DNA from: Lachnospiraceae bacterium | GTDB taxonomy: Bacteria > Bacillota > Clostridia > Lachnospirales > Lachnospiraceae | Direction of reading: 5' to 3' | Length of the DNA stretch: 64,000 nucleotides | NCBI GenBank assembly: GCA_009774245.1 | Contig: VSNM01000015.1 | Location: 24,431-88,430 of the forward strand | Shown here: positions 35,619-44,604 of the stretch, piece by piece | How the letters are laid out: every line of letters starts with the position of its first letter | Numbering within the stretch: position 1 is the first letter of the stretch | Notes under the pieces: model-generated | Told to the model about the DNA's origin: nothing | Database searches by the model: none | Seen by the model: only the letters and a program-made list of their open reading frames with translations | Translations under genes and position numbers: made by a program

Positions 35619-36560
35619 CTATTCCTCATCGTCCTCGCGCGGTTTTGACAGCGAATTCTGCACGCGCTGGTACAGCTCCTGCGCGGCGTTGTAGCCCATC
35701 TTCTTCTGACGGTAGTTGACTGCTGCCGACTCACATATAATCGCAAGATTCCGCCCCGGCCGGATTGGAATATTGTGACACACGATCTTATTACCAAGAT
35801 ATTCCGTATAGTTTTCTTCCAGACCTAACCGGTCATATTTCTTCTCCTTATCCCAGTCCTCCAGACGGATGACCAGATTGATATTGGTGGTGTCCATAAC
35901 GCTCTGTACACCGTACAGTGTCTTGACGTCGATGATACCGATACCGCGCAGCTCGATAAAGTGGCGCGTAATGTCAGGCGCAGAGCCGATCAGCGTATCG
36001 TCACTCACCTTTCTGATCTCCACGACATCATCCGACACCAGACGGTGACCGCGCTTGATCAGCTCCAGAGCCGCCTCGCTCTTACCGATGCCGCTCTCGC
36101 CGGTGATCAGCACACCCTCGCCGTAGACGTCCACCAGCACACCGTGGACTGAGATGCAGGGCGCCAGCTTGACATTCAACCATCGAATGATCTCTGCCTC
36201 AAACGCTGATGTTGTCTTCTCCGTCACCAGCAGGGGTACGTTGTTTTTCACCGCGATCTCCATGAACATCTCATCGGGATGAAGTCCCCTGCAGAAGATG
36301 ATGCAGGGCGCTTTCTCGGATATTACCCGGGGGTACACCTCCTTCTTTCTCTCCTCGGGAAGATTTTCCATATAGGAAAACTCCACAAACCCGATAATCT
36401 GGGGCCTCGTCTCCTCAAAATGCTCAAAATACCCTGCCAGCTGCAGCGCCGGCCTGTTGATGTCCGGCTGATGAATCTTAATGTTCTCCACATTGATCTG
36501 CGGCGTGAGATTTTTGAGCTTAAACTTTTCTATTACTCGTTCAATACTTACACTTGCCAT
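35619..36560 (-). CDS. hprK: HPr kinase/phosphorylase
   Basis: 313 residues. N-terminal domain with VSIERVIEKFKLKNL; catalytic P-loop GESGIGKSEAALELI (about 156-170) with LVSDDVVEI and the HprK signature region ELRGIGIIDVKTLYG. The enzyme phosphorylates HPr on serine and links sugar uptake to catabolite control. The acidic C-terminal tail KPREDDEE is typical. Located beside the ROK kinase as in many Clostridia. Confidence 0.97.
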   Translation of the reverse strand: MASVSIERVIEKFKLKNLTPQINVENIKIHQPDINRPALQLAGYFEHFEETRPQIIGFVEFSYMENLPEERKKEVYPRVISEKAPCIIFCRGLHPDEMFMEIAVKNNVPLLVTEKTTSAFEAEIIRWLNVKLAPCISVHGVLVDVYGEGVLITGESGIGKSEAALELIKRGHRLVSDDVVEIRKVSDDTLIGSAPDITRHFIELRGIGIIDVKTLYGVQSVMDTTNINLVIRLEDWDKEKKYDRLGLEENYTEYLGNKIVCHNIPIRPGRNLAIICESAAVNYRQKKMGYNAAQELYQRVQNSLSKPREDDEE

Positions 36561-36631
36561 ATGATTTTCCCTTTCCGATATAGATTTGATTTTATTTTAC
36601 CATATTTTATACAGAGTTTCCATGAAAATAA

Positions 36632-37825
36632 TCAGAAAATAAAATAGCATTCCCCCGAAAACCACATATAATACATGAGTCCGGTCACTATTACGCTGAT
36701 GTTCATGACAACCGTCCTGACAGTCTGCCTGCTGCGCAGCAGCTCATACAGCGCGATATACGTGGCGAAATTCCCCATGATATAGCGCGCGATCGCGATG
36801 GCGTCCGTCCTGAGTGAGATGCCGACCGCCAGAAAGCCAAAGATGGCTGCCGTATACTGCCTGCGATAGCACAGATAGCCGAACAATCCGATTCCGAATA
36901 TCGCATACAGAGCCCAGTACTGCGACGATGTTCCGCTTCCGGAGTTGATCAGGTTGTAATACAATGTCCGCAGGATACCGTCGTAAGAATTGTGCCAGGC
37001 GACCTGTATATGCGCACTCGCCCACACATCGCCAGTCAACCGGTAGAGATAATAGAAATATCCAAAGATTCCCAGAGGACAGATCAGTATCTCAAACAGG
37101 CGCAACGGCTGCAAAAGGATATTTTTGATAAAGTCCACTATATTTTTCCAGCTAAATTTCCATCCATAGTCGGCCTCATACATGAAAAGCAGCAGCGAAA
37201 ATACCAGAAATACACCGGCTATTCTGGTGAAAGCCGCCAGAAAAGCCGCAATGGATGCGGGCAGGAACTTCTTCCGGCCGCAAAAGTAAAAGAAACAGGC
37301 TGTAAACATCATAAACATCGCTTCTGTGTAAGTCATCGAGAAATAGATCGTGTGCGGCGCAAAAAAGATCAGAAACGCCATAAAATATCCCTCATCCTCG
37401 GGATGCCTTGTCCGCACCGCCTTCACACTCACAAATCCGGCGATCAGCGCACACAGATTTGACACCAGGATACCAACCTGGTTTGTGGTAAAATGATCCG
37501 GCATCAATCCCTTGACAAACCGCACGACAATCGGATAAAAAGGATAAAATGCATAGTTTGCGTATCCGGTCACACTGTTTGGTATCGCCTGATAGCCGTT
37601 TTCCACAATATCCACATACCACACCGCATCATACTTATAGAGCAAATCCCACGTCTTGGTGTACACGTTTGCCGCATAATCGTAAGCGCACGCCACGAAT
37701 GTCAATAACATCCTTGATAGGACAAACAGGGCGAACACTGTCACAAATATCCGCACATTTTCTTTTACATTTTCTTTTGCACTCATTTTCAGACGTCTCA
37801 TCAATTCATTTTTATTCGTTTCCAT
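36632..37825 (-). CDS. PIG-V-like membrane mannosyltransferase
   Basis: 397 residues, about eight membrane segments. YDAVWYVDIVENGYQ and YAFYPFYPIVVRFVKG near residues 65-105 and YFSMTYTEAMFMMFTACFFY near 160 are the PIG-V family marks (an acidic residue after the first helix and a Y-T-E-A loop). Members add mannose or other sugars from a lipid-phosphate donor to a lipid-linked or protein acceptor on the outer face. A very small membrane protein is encoded directly upstream on the same strand. Confidence 0.85.
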   Translation of the reverse strand: METNKNELMRRLKMSAKENVKENVRIFVTVFALFVLSRMLLTFVACAYDYAANVYTKTWDLLYKYDAVWYVDIVENGYQAIPNSVTGYANYAFYPFYPIVVRFVKGLMPDHFTTNQVGILVSNLCALIAGFVSVKAVRTRHPEDEGYFMAFLIFFAPHTIYFSMTYTEAMFMMFTACFFYFCGRKKFLPASIAAFLAAFTRIAGVFLVFSLLLFMYEADYGWKFSWKNIVDFIKNILLQPLRLFEILICPLGIFGYFYYLYRLTGDVWASAHIQVAWHNSYDGILRTLYYNLINSGSGTSSQYWALYAIFGIGLFGYLCYRRQYTAAIFGFLAVGISLRTDAIAIARYIMGNFATYIALYELLRSRQTVRTVVMNISVIVTGLMYYMWFSGECYFIF

Positions 37826-37849
37826 AATAATCCTCTTACCTACCTGTCC

Positions 37850-38008
37850 TTAATACGGCCACTGCGAGATTGTGTGCTCGATATAGTATGCCCTGTATTC
37901 ATCGGATACCTGCGGCTGAAAGCCTAGATAGATGACATACAGATAAAACAATACCAGGCAGCCGCTCGCCGCATACAGAAGCACCTTCGCCACCAGATTA
38001 TTTTTCAT
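37850..38008 (-). CDS. 52-residue membrane protein upstream of the PIG-V-like gene
   Basis: Short frame of 52 codons from an ATG at 38008 with AGGGGG six bases upstream: KNNLVAKVL, a hydrophobic stretch (about 6-30) and a C-terminal tail QPQVSDEYRAYYIEHTISQW. One membrane segment is predicted. It ends 24 bases before the PIG-V-like gene, so it is probably co-transcribed and may be its small partner (inference). Confidence 0.7.
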   Translation of the reverse strand: MKNNLVAKVLLYAASGCLVLFYLYVIYLGFQPQVSDEYRAYYIEHTISQWPY

Positions 38009-38086
38009 AAATTGTCCCCCTCTTCCTATTTACATGTACCACTACTGTTAGAGTACTCTTTACCTCCCTGCTTGTCAAGCTACACA

Positions 38087-38175
38087 ATCAAGTAGCGGAA
38101 TGCACTTCTCCGCTACTTGCCGCGCGCCCCGTGCGCCGCTCAGCGGCTTATTTCCTCTGCACGGGGCTGCGCATA
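38087..38175 (+). repeat. Two-hairpin intergenic repeat, copy C
   Basis: The most regular copy. Hairpin 1: CAAGTAGCGG at 38089 with CCGCTACTTG ending at 38119, where a G-to-A change in one arm of copies A/B is matched by C-to-T in the other. Hairpin 2: GCCCCGTGC with GCACGGGGC, inner hairpin GCCGCT-C-AGCGGC, linker TTATTTCCTCT, ending TGCGCATAA. Confidence 0.85.
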
Positions 38176-38178
38176 AAA

Positions 38179-38225
38179 GGAACACCGTTTGAATCAACCA
38201 AACGAATTGATTCAAACGGTGTTCC
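38179..38225 (-). terminator. Intrinsic terminator of the 65-residue protein gene
   Basis: An 18-base perfect stem, GGAACACCGTTTGAATCA (38179-38196) with its complement at 38208-38225. On the reverse strand it is followed by TTTTATG, so it should end transcription of the gene at 38239-38436. It directly abuts repeat copy C. Confidence 0.8.
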
Positions 38226-38238
38226 TGAGTACTCCGGA

Positions 38239-38436
38239 TTATCTGAGAACCGGCCGATTTTTGATATTCAGCGCGCAGCCGTCGTAATATGGCTTTCTGC
38301 TGAACGCCGCCCTGGCCTCCGGCGCTATCCCACCAGTCCGGATATCCTTCTCCGTAACCTTCCTATACTCTGACATCTCTCTCTCAATGTAGGCATTTAC
38401 AACGCGTGCCGCCTCTTTTCCGTACATTAAATCCAT
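38239..38436 (-). CDS. Small hypothetical protein
   Basis: 65 residues. GGGGGGAG five bases before the ATG and a terminator right after the stop support a real gene. The sequence is charged and helical (MDLMYGKEAARVVNAYIERE, then RTGGIAPEARAAF) without membrane segment or known motif. I do not recognise it. Confidence 0.65.
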   Translation of the reverse strand: MDLMYGKEAARVVNAYIEREMSEYRKVTEKDIRTGGIAPEARAAFSRKPYYDGCALNIKNRPVLR

Positions 38437-38635
38437 ATAAACTCCCCCCTCGATACGTTTTTATTTTGTCTGCTTGACTTCATATAGATTTTTATATAAT
38501 ATTTTCATTTTCAGACGGACTGGTAACGATTCCGTCAGACTATTTATAGCATACTATTTTTCTTTTTTCAATACCTTTTTGTGCAAATTTTATAATTTTT
38601 TGTTGAATTTGGAAAATTTTAGTCTATTATGTCCT

Positions 38636-38797
38636 AGAGCGTGTTTGAAAAATCATTCCCATCATCTGCACGCCCCACTTTGCGTGATATTTGCACCAAA
38701 TTCAGGTTACATAGCCCGCTATGCGCCCTTCATTTGGTACAAATCTCCCACAAATTGTGACGCACATCTGACGGAAAGCATTTTTCAAACACACTCT
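38636..38797. mobile_element. MITE-like palindromic element, family 1 (complete)
   Basis: The whole 162-base segment is one imperfect palindrome. Ends are TAGAGCGTGTTTGAAAAAT and its near-complement ATTTTTCAAACACACTCTA; the centre is CATAGCCCGCTATG. Both ends carry TA, suggesting TA target duplication. No coding capacity. A second partial copy lies at 51505-51581. Confidence 0.75.
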
Positions 38798-38934
38798 ATG
38801 GCGGGATTTTTTCAAAATGATCTAAAGTTTCTGCCCTATCATGACGATATAAACTTAAAACTAGTATTTCTCAATTTAGAATACTGCCACGGAGGGAAGG
38901 TTTTTATTTATTTTAGGAAGGGAAGGGATACCAT

Positions 38935-39597
38935 ATGAGTTTATCAGGAATCGGAAATAGTAATGTAACAGATCTGTATGCACTTGAGGCAGAAAAGAAA
39001 GAGAGCGCTGCTTCGGCAAATGAGACATCAAAGGTTGATACTTCGAAAAATGACACCGACAAAACAGACAAAAACAGCAACGGCGCTGCCGTGTACGACA
39101 AGCGGAAACTGTCAGAGGATGACAGAAAGACGATCGTGGCGCAGCTCAAGGCTGATCAGGAGAAGCGTCAGTCGCAGCTGACCGATCTCGTACATAGCAT
39201 GCTCAATACCCAGACGAACACCTTTGGTCAGGCGAACAACATCTGGCAGTTTCTGGCAAAGGGTGAGTACACCGTCGATGCCGCTACACAGAAAAAGGCC
39301 CAGGAGGCAATCTCCGAGGATGGATACTGGGGTGTGAAACAGACCTCAGACCGCATCGTATCCTTTGCGACAGCGCTTGCAGGCAATGATTCCACACAGC
39401 TTGAGAAAATGCGCGACGCTTTCTTAAAGGGATACAAGCAGGCTGAGAAGACATGGGGCGGCAAGCTCCCTGACATCTCACAGAGAACTTACGATGCAGT
39501 TCTTGAGAAATTAGACAAACTGATGAAGCCTGAGACAGAGACTCCGGAGAAAGATACTGTCACGACGACTGAGGACGGCACGGTTGTCGCAAAATAA
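38935..39597 (+). CDS. Conserved hypothetical protein
   Basis: 220 residues, no signal peptide. The first 55 residues are polar, rich in Ser, Asp, Thr, Lys (ETSKVDTSKNDTDKTDKNSN). The rest is helical and has EDGYWGVKQTSDRIVSFATA and TWGGKLPDISQRTYDAVLEKL, blocks that recur in unnamed proteins of many bacteria, often near flagellar or export genes (recalled, not checked). GGAAGGGAAGGG precedes the ATG. A possible promoter, TTGAAT-16-TATTAT, lies at 38603-38630, with MITE family 1 inserted between it and the gene. Confidence 0.8.
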   Translation: MSLSGIGNSNVTDLYALEAEKKESAASANETSKVDTSKNDTDKTDKNSNGAAVYDKRKLSEDDRKTIVAQLKADQEKRQSQLTDLVHSMLNTQTNTFGQANNIWQFLAKGEYTVDAATQKKAQEAISEDGYWGVKQTSDRIVSFATALAGNDSTQLEKMRDAFLKGYKQAEKTWGGKLPDISQRTYDAVLEKLDKLMKPETETPEKDTVTTTEDGTVVAK

Positions 39598-39621
39598 ATA
39601 ATTCAAAAAATAGTTTGAATC

Positions 39622-39651
39622 AAAATAGGTCAGCGTAAGCTGACCTATTTT
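39622..39651. terminator. Bidirectional intrinsic terminator
   Basis: AAAATAGGTCAGC and GCTGACCTATTTT (39622-39634, 39639-39651) form a 13-base stem around GTAA with A/T flanks. It ends both the forward gene at 38935 and the reverse SipL-like gene (stop 39645, so it overlaps the last codons of that gene). Confidence 0.88.
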
Positions 39652-41228
39652 ACTATGAGAATCTTGTCACCTGTCTTGATTTCATCCTCGGTCAAATTGT
39701 TCATCTCCTTGATGCGCCCGACACTGACGTAATATTTCTTGCCAATCTGCCAGAGTGAATCACCCGGTTTCACATAATAGATCGCAAAGCCCGGCAGCTT
39801 TTCAAGGACATCTGCATTGATCGGCTCGATGTTCAATTCTGTCAGGATATCCTCATTTTTTGTAGTGTATATCAATAATCTGGCATTGACGCTGCCCCTC
39901 CACTCAAGCTGTGCGCTGTCCTTGATACTCACTGCCTGCTGTGGTATCCAGATGGACATCGAACACTGCTCAAGCTGTGCTTCACTCATATCCGGAATAT
40001 CCCTCACAATCTCAAATGGTATCGTACTCTTCACCGGACAGAGCGCGGAGCTGCTCTCGTTGGAGGCATAGAGCACCTGCAGTTCAATCTCACCGTTCAG
40101 CCTTAACTGTCCATCCTTCCATGACGTCTCGGCGAGTTTGGCCCTGGCGTCACTGTGGCAGACCTGCAAGATCTTGGGATCAGCATCCTCGAGCTTGATA
40201 CTCCGGGTGAGCTTCTCCTCAATATTGAGTTCCATACGCAGGTCAAGAAACTGTCTGGTGTCGATTCCTGCCTGCACCTCACAGCTCACACCGTACACAT
40301 CTGCCACGATCGAGGTGCTCTCCTTCTCATAAAGCTTGATCTCCAGCTCGACTGTTGTCTCCACGCCAACAACGCGAAATTCCCCGTCAGAATCCTCCCT
40401 GATCGTGATTTCCTCATGACCGATCTCGTACATCACATCCGCGATCATACCTTCCCTGCTGTTCTGACACTCCACGCTTCCATTAAAGGGAATCACTGTC
40501 TCGTACCAGTTGATTCTGTTGGAGGTATCCTCCCTGTAGACGATAAATACGCTAAGCTCCCCTGTAATCCCCAGTTTCTCGTCCATCGGCCGGAAGGTGA
40601 TACTGCTGACCACTGCATTTTTCCACAGAGCCGTTCCGATATCCGGCATACCGGCGGGCAGGCGCGTTTCCTCGTGAATGCGCAGCAAATCCCTCTTCTT
40701 TACAATTGTCTCGAGATAGTCCAGACTCTTTTTGCGGTATTCCAGCTTTTGGTCCGCGTCCCCTGTGTTGTCGAGCTCCACGCACAATTCCTCCGATATG
40801 CTTTCCTCCACCCGCGGTTCCAGCGAAATTACCGACTGAATGCTGAGCTTTCGCGAGTTGATGATATGCACTCTCATATCGTCGAGACTGGTTTTGCAGA
40901 CTACGCGGTCCGTTCCCTCAAGCTTGTCGAGATAGATCTCCTCCATAAACGGAATGTCGCCGTCCATGCCCGCGAGTGTTTTCTCCTCCCTGTCCCCTGA
41001 TGAACTGTCTTCCGTCTGGTATAGAATCTGATAGCATAGCTTTCCCTTAACCCAGACCTTGTTCATGCCTGTCTTGATTTCATCTACCTTGATCGCACCG
41101 CAGTCATAGATCACCTTTGACACATCCGGCTTTGCATCGGACACATTGATGTCCGTCTCCAGCGGTATCTGTAAAAGCGCCTTGGACTTTATCCGCTCTG
41201 TATGGATATTTTTCTTTAACAGCTCCAT
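39645..41228 (-). CDS. SipL-like spore coat morphogenesis protein (SPOCS repeats plus LysM)
   Basis: 527 residues from the ATG at 41228 (MELLKKN; GGGGAGG nine bases upstream). Three DUF3794/SPOCS segments (about 15-130, 160-270, 310-425) with LLQIPLETDINVSDAKPDVS and VKGKLCYQILYQTEDSS at the start, then a C-terminal LysM domain (about 478-525): IYYVKPGDSLWQIGKKYYV. This is the layout of SipL of Clostridioides, which ties the coat to the forespore surface through SpoIVA. The leader contains a hairpin that covers its ribosome binding site. Confidence 0.88.
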   Translation of the reverse strand: MELLKKNIHTERIKSKALLQIPLETDINVSDAKPDVSKVIYDCGAIKVDEIKTGMNKVWVKGKLCYQILYQTEDSSSGDREEKTLAGMDGDIPFMEEIYLDKLEGTDRVVCKTSLDDMRVHIINSRKLSIQSVISLEPRVEESISEELCVELDNTGDADQKLEYRKKSLDYLETIVKKRDLLRIHEETRLPAGMPDIGTALWKNAVVSSITFRPMDEKLGITGELSVFIVYREDTSNRINWYETVIPFNGSVECQNSREGMIADVMYEIGHEEITIREDSDGEFRVVGVETTVELEIKLYEKESTSIVADVYGVSCEVQAGIDTRQFLDLRMELNIEEKLTRSIKLEDADPKILQVCHSDARAKLAETSWKDGQLRLNGEIELQVLYASNESSSALCPVKSTIPFEIVRDIPDMSEAQLEQCSMSIWIPQQAVSIKDSAQLEWRGSVNARLLIYTTKNEDILTELNIEPINADVLEKLPGFAIYYVKPGDSLWQIGKKYYVSVGRIKEMNNLTEDEIKTGDKILIVK

Positions 41229-41238
41229 ATGAAAAGAC

Positions 41239-41290
41239 CTCCCCGGCATACATTGAACTATTCTTTAATAGTTAAATGTATGCCGGGGAG
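41239..41290 (-). promoter_or_regulatory. Leader hairpin occluding the SipL-like ribosome binding site
   Basis: CTCCCCGGCATACATT (41239-41254) and AATGTATGCCGGGGAG (41275-41290) form a 16-base perfect stem, extended by AACTAT/ATAGTT in the loop. On the reverse-strand transcript the 3' arm contains the GGGGAG of the ribosome binding site, so folding hides it. It may also act as terminator for the upstream anti-sigma gene, since TCTTTTC follows. Confidence 0.65.
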
Positions 41291-41337
41291 ACCACGAATA
41301 TGACAATCCCCCTCAAATACAAGTCCAATGTCAGTTA

Positions 41338-42507
41338 TCAGTTGGACAGACTTTGTATCGGCACCTCGATGATTTCAGAATTATCTAAGGTAAGCGAGGG
41401 CCAAATGATCAGCGTGGCCACCTCGTCGACATCAATCACGCGGTCATACCCTGCCATATGATAGGCATTCGTCTTGCTGCTGTCCGTATATCCCGTACCG
41501 CCCGCGTCCGTCAGGTAGGGGAGTCTTGTCCCATCTTTCAGGACAACGCCCCTGACAATCGGAATCCCAAGGTCATCCTCATGTTCTTCGGGAGCTTCCT
41601 CAACGGAATAGTTTGCTTTCATTGAAATCGGGGAAATATCGATGGTATCCAGTGTGAAACCAGTGTCCCCCACCTTCTGTCCAACCGCAATCGTCCGAGA
41701 GGAGCTGACATCAGGAAGCGTTATCGTAAAATCCCAGTTCCCTTCCACTACCGGGGTAAATGCTGCTTTAGCAAGCGTTCCCAGATCTTGGAAATTGACA
41801 TGCATCGTTTTACCAAGAAAGGAATCATTCTCGTTCACTACGCTTGCCTGAATGATGTATTCCATATCCCCATTGTTGTCCGTATAATGGCTGATCGTGC
41901 GTCCATTTTCGTCAGATTGCAGAGGGGTTCCGTCTTCATACACAGGAGTTCCGTTTTCATCAGGGACAATCCCATCATACATCGTTCCACACATATTAAC
42001 CCATGCATTTTCATCCTCCGGATTATCTCCCTGATACACATTGACATTATCAAACCCCGGTTCCATCCCGTCCTCCACATGATAGCCGGAAATGCTGAAT
42101 GACATATATGCGAACCGCTCATCCACGACGACTGTATCCGGTTTTACCGTAACGCCATTGACTGTCACAGCCAGCGAAGGACTATCCGGCTCTTCCTCAT
42201 ATACTTTTGCGATGTTCTGTTCTGTCAGCTCCTGCTGCTGTGTGTCGGAGGCCTGTATATTTCCGTTCATGCCCCTTCCCCAGTAGTGATGGATTGCGGC
42301 TATGACACTGATGCTGCTGACCGCCAGTATGCAGATGCCCGCAATCGCTGCAGCCTGCATTTTGTATACCCGTTTTCCTTTTGTATTTGTCTTTTTCATA
42401 CGAACAATATCCTCCTGTTGAATCAGTTCAAAGGCGCGATTTGTTTTTTCCAGCACGATTTTTGACAATTCTATTTCCTGTGAAAATATATCTTTTCTCT
42501 CTGACAT
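41338..42507 (-). CDS. DUF4179-type anti-sigma factor
   Basis: 389 residues from the ATG at 42507 (AGGAGGG nine bases upstream). Cytoplasmic N-terminal part of about 48 residues, one membrane segment (about 50-69, AAIAGICILAVSSISVIAA), and a large outside domain: SLAVTVNGVTVKPDTVVVDE, then MSFSISGYHV and repeated beta strands. This is the DUF4179 layout. It is encoded 14 bases after an ECF sigma gene and should hold that sigma factor at the membrane until an envelope signal arrives. Confidence 0.85.
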   Translation of the reverse strand: MSERKDIFSQEIELSKIVLEKTNRAFELIQQEDIVRMKKTNTKGKRVYKMQAAAIAGICILAVSSISVIAAIHHYWGRGMNGNIQASDTQQQELTEQNIAKVYEEEPDSPSLAVTVNGVTVKPDTVVVDERFAYMSFSISGYHVEDGMEPGFDNVNVYQGDNPEDENAWVNMCGTMYDGIVPDENGTPVYEDGTPLQSDENGRTISHYTDNNGDMEYIIQASVVNENDSFLGKTMHVNFQDLGTLAKAAFTPVVEGNWDFTITLPDVSSSRTIAVGQKVGDTGFTLDTIDISPISMKANYSVEEAPEEHEDDLGIPIVRGVVLKDGTRLPYLTDAGGTGYTDSSKTNAYHMAGYDRVIDVDEVATLIIWPSLTLDNSEIIEVPIQSLSN

Positions 42508-42521
42508 TTTTATCCGCCCTC

Positions 42522-43028
42522 CTAACAACTGCGGTAATACGCCTCCAGTTCCTTTCTCCCTCTCGCGATCCATGTCTTGACAGTGTTTACCGGCAATGAC
42601 AGCATTTCCGCGATTTCCCGCATCTTGAACCCCTGGCTGTAGTACAATTCCATGGGCAGACGGTATCGCTCGTCTACGGAAGCATAGGCTTCCTTCAGTT
42701 CAAGATTGTATTCATCGCACTTTGACGGTTCCTCATAAGCTTCTATATCCTCGTAAGCTGTATTGTTTCTTATGATATCGTAGCAGTGGTTGATCAGGAT
42801 TCTTGTCATCCAGGTCTTAAAAAACTCCGGTTTTCTAAGCGTATGCAATTTTTCCCAGCAGGAAAGAATGGTATCCTGAAGGGCGTCTGCCGCATCCTCT
42901 TCATTCATCAGGATGGCGATGGCAGTCCGGTACATATCCTTCCTATAGAACTGCATCAGCTGGATAAATGCGTCTTTATCACGCCTTTGCGCCTTCTTTA
43001 CATAAAGCTTGGTTTCAGTGCTTTTCAT
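42522..43028 (-). CDS. ECF-type RNA polymerase sigma factor
   Basis: 168 residues. Region 2: KDAFIQLMQFYRKDMYRTAI, DAADALQDTILSCWEKLHTL; region 4: YRLPMELYYSQGFKMREIAE, LPVNTVKTWIARGRKEL. Pairs with the DUF4179 protein downstream. It likely responds to envelope stress; no autoregulatory promoter was identified. Upstream the chromosome changes into a zone of transposase fragments. Confidence 0.95.
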   Translation of the reverse strand: MKSTETKLYVKKAQRRDKDAFIQLMQFYRKDMYRTAIAILMNEEDAADALQDTILSCWEKLHTLRKPEFFKTWMTRILINHCYDIIRNNTAYEDIEAYEEPSKCDEYNLELKEAYASVDERYRLPMELYYSQGFKMREIAEMLSLPVNTVKTWIARGRKELEAYYRSC

Positions 43029-43119
43029 GAATTTTCTCCTACGCGCGTAGATTGTAATACGGTAGCGTCGTTTTATTGTTTTACCGCTTTACAATCATTA
43101 GACGCCGGATATTGTCGTT

Positions 43120-43580
43120 TGGTTTCAAAAATGCCGACTCTTTTTTGACCATTCCTTCTATACTACTTGATGCCTGCAATTCTGATGGCGGCAGACCCGC
43201 ACAGCACCAGGCGCAGCTCTTACGCTCACTGGTACTTTTTGTCCTGCTCTTTAATAAAACCAGGGCCGGCACAAGCCTTACTTCCTGGGTCAGGGAAGTC
43301 CTTCCCGCATCCATTTCCCTTACCGTCCTTATCGGCTGTTCTTCTACTGACGAACTTCCCCCGCCTGGTTCTTATTATGACCTTATGAACCATTTCTGGC
43401 AAGGAGACAGGCACGTTTATTCCCGTTCGTCACTCCTTCCTTCCGGCAGGAATGGGAAAAAACCTCAAAAAGTTATCGGCAATGCAGACCCGTATTCCCA
43501 GGGATTCACAGCAGTACAAAGATATATACAGTGAACGTACTGCCTGTGAACGGGTAAACAACCGTGTACTCACTAATGCA
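43120..43580 (+). pseudogene. Transposase remnant (DDE type), forward strand
   Basis: An open stretch to 43534 encodes LLRSLVLFVLLFNKTRAGTS, LTVLIGCSSTDELPPPGSYY and DLMNHFW, an N-terminal block known from Firmicute DDE transposases. Just after its stop another frame has ERTACERVNNRVL, a block that is normally near the C-terminus. The middle is missing and there is a frame change, so it is a deleted relic. A related fragment in opposite orientation lies at 45102-45420. Confidence 0.7.
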
Positions 43581-43714
43581 ATTACAATTTTGCAACTAAA
43601 GTTTTTTCATTTTTGAAGTGAGTTTCCGAGACCACTCTGCCTCTTTGGGATGAGGATACGTTTCTATCCTGGTAATACTTTGAAAAGATTTATCCTGCGT
43701 CATCTGTAAAGTTA

Positions 43715-43728
43715 GTTCTTAACAATTC
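43715..43728. repeat. Fragment of MITE family 2 end
   Basis: GTTCTTAACAATTCCT matches the right end of the MITE at 48424-48612 (TTTCTTAACAATTCCTAA). The rest of the gap 43581-43857 holds a small hairpin AACACAT...ATGTGTT near 43747-43765 and nothing else I recognise. Confidence 0.4.
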
Positions 43729-43857
43729 CTTGATTTTTGAAGACAAACACATCCTGAATGTGTTAAACTGGAGGAAGACCAATGACCTGAATGAGTGAGC
43801 CGTATAATTTTCGTCAAAGTAAAAACAAAAGTTCTTTTCACGGAAAGGAGGGGGGCT

Positions 43858-44604
43858 ATGAGAACATATCTGAAACGTGACAGTGCAGAAAAAAGTAATA
43901 CAGTGCAGCGCAGGGAAAGAAAGGAAAAGTGTACATCGCCTCAAAAAAAAGATTTCTATTGGGCATCAGGAGAAGTGATCCAAAGACAACTATACTATAA
44001 TGTAAAAGGACAAAAAGGCAATATAGCTGTTTCAAATCTTGATCAATTTAATAACTGTATGCATGCTTATTACATACTGCTGGAGCGCGATTTGGAAGAA
44101 ACTGACTTTTCCGAGGCGGAGAGACCACTGTTGAATGACGCTATTAAATCAATAAACGATGATGAACTAATGGTTATTGGGGATGCAGAGAGCGCAATTA
44201 AACTGATCCAGAGAAAGATTTCGGCAGTGATGGTGGGAAATCAGGCCGCAGCAGCTGCTGCGGCGGCTGCAGAGAGCGAGAGGATTGATGCATTGGCAGA
44301 ACAGTTAAAGAAAAAATGGCAAGGAAGCAGGGCAAAAATAGGGGGGATTTATATAGGAAATCCGGAGGCATGGCATATACATACAGCTATCAGTACACAG
44401 GAACATCTGAAATTTGGTAATGATATAGGTACAAGGTCAGCTACCAATAGCTATGATGCGATCGTAATAGCAGTCCGTAAATTAGAAGCACGTAATGGAT
44501 TAACACTGGCTTCAGGTATAATGTGTTACAGCTGGCTGCGACATATGGCAATACTCAGACATGGCAAAGATCTGCCGCCTGATCTGCGCCATGATGATAT
44601 ATAG
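43858..44604 (+). CDS. Possible polymorphic-toxin-like protein with VQR-motif N-terminus
   Basis: 248 residues from the ATG at 43858, with AAAGGAGGGGGG upstream. N-terminal MRTYLKRDSAEKSNTVQRRE and a later SGEVIQRQLYY resemble leaders of DUF4157-type proteins, which are frequent cargo in toxin and contractile-injection systems of Clostridia (recalled family pattern). An Ala-rich helix lies at about 143-153. The C-terminal half has GGIYIGNPEAWHIHTAISTQ and YDAIVIAVRKLEARNG; no nuclease or protease motif is clear. Framed by transposase relics. It lacks the HExxH core of DUF4157, so function is open. Confidence 0.5.
   Translation: MRTYLKRDSAEKSNTVQRRERKEKCTSPQKKDFYWASGEVIQRQLYYNVKGQKGNIAVSNLDQFNNCMHAYYILLERDLEETDFSEAERPLLNDAIKSINDDELMVIGDAESAIKLIQRKISAVMVGNQAAAAAAAAAESERIDALAEQLKKKWQGSRAKIGGIYIGNPEAWHIHTAISTQEHLKFGNDIGTRSATNSYDAIVIAVRKLEARNGLTLASGIMCYSWLRHMAILRHGKDLPPDLRHDDI

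Noticed and set aside
41338..43028. Part of the mobile zone
   Set aside because: The ECF sigma and DUF4179 genes are intact and paired as in core genomes; the breakdown into transposase relics begins only upstream of 43.03 kb.
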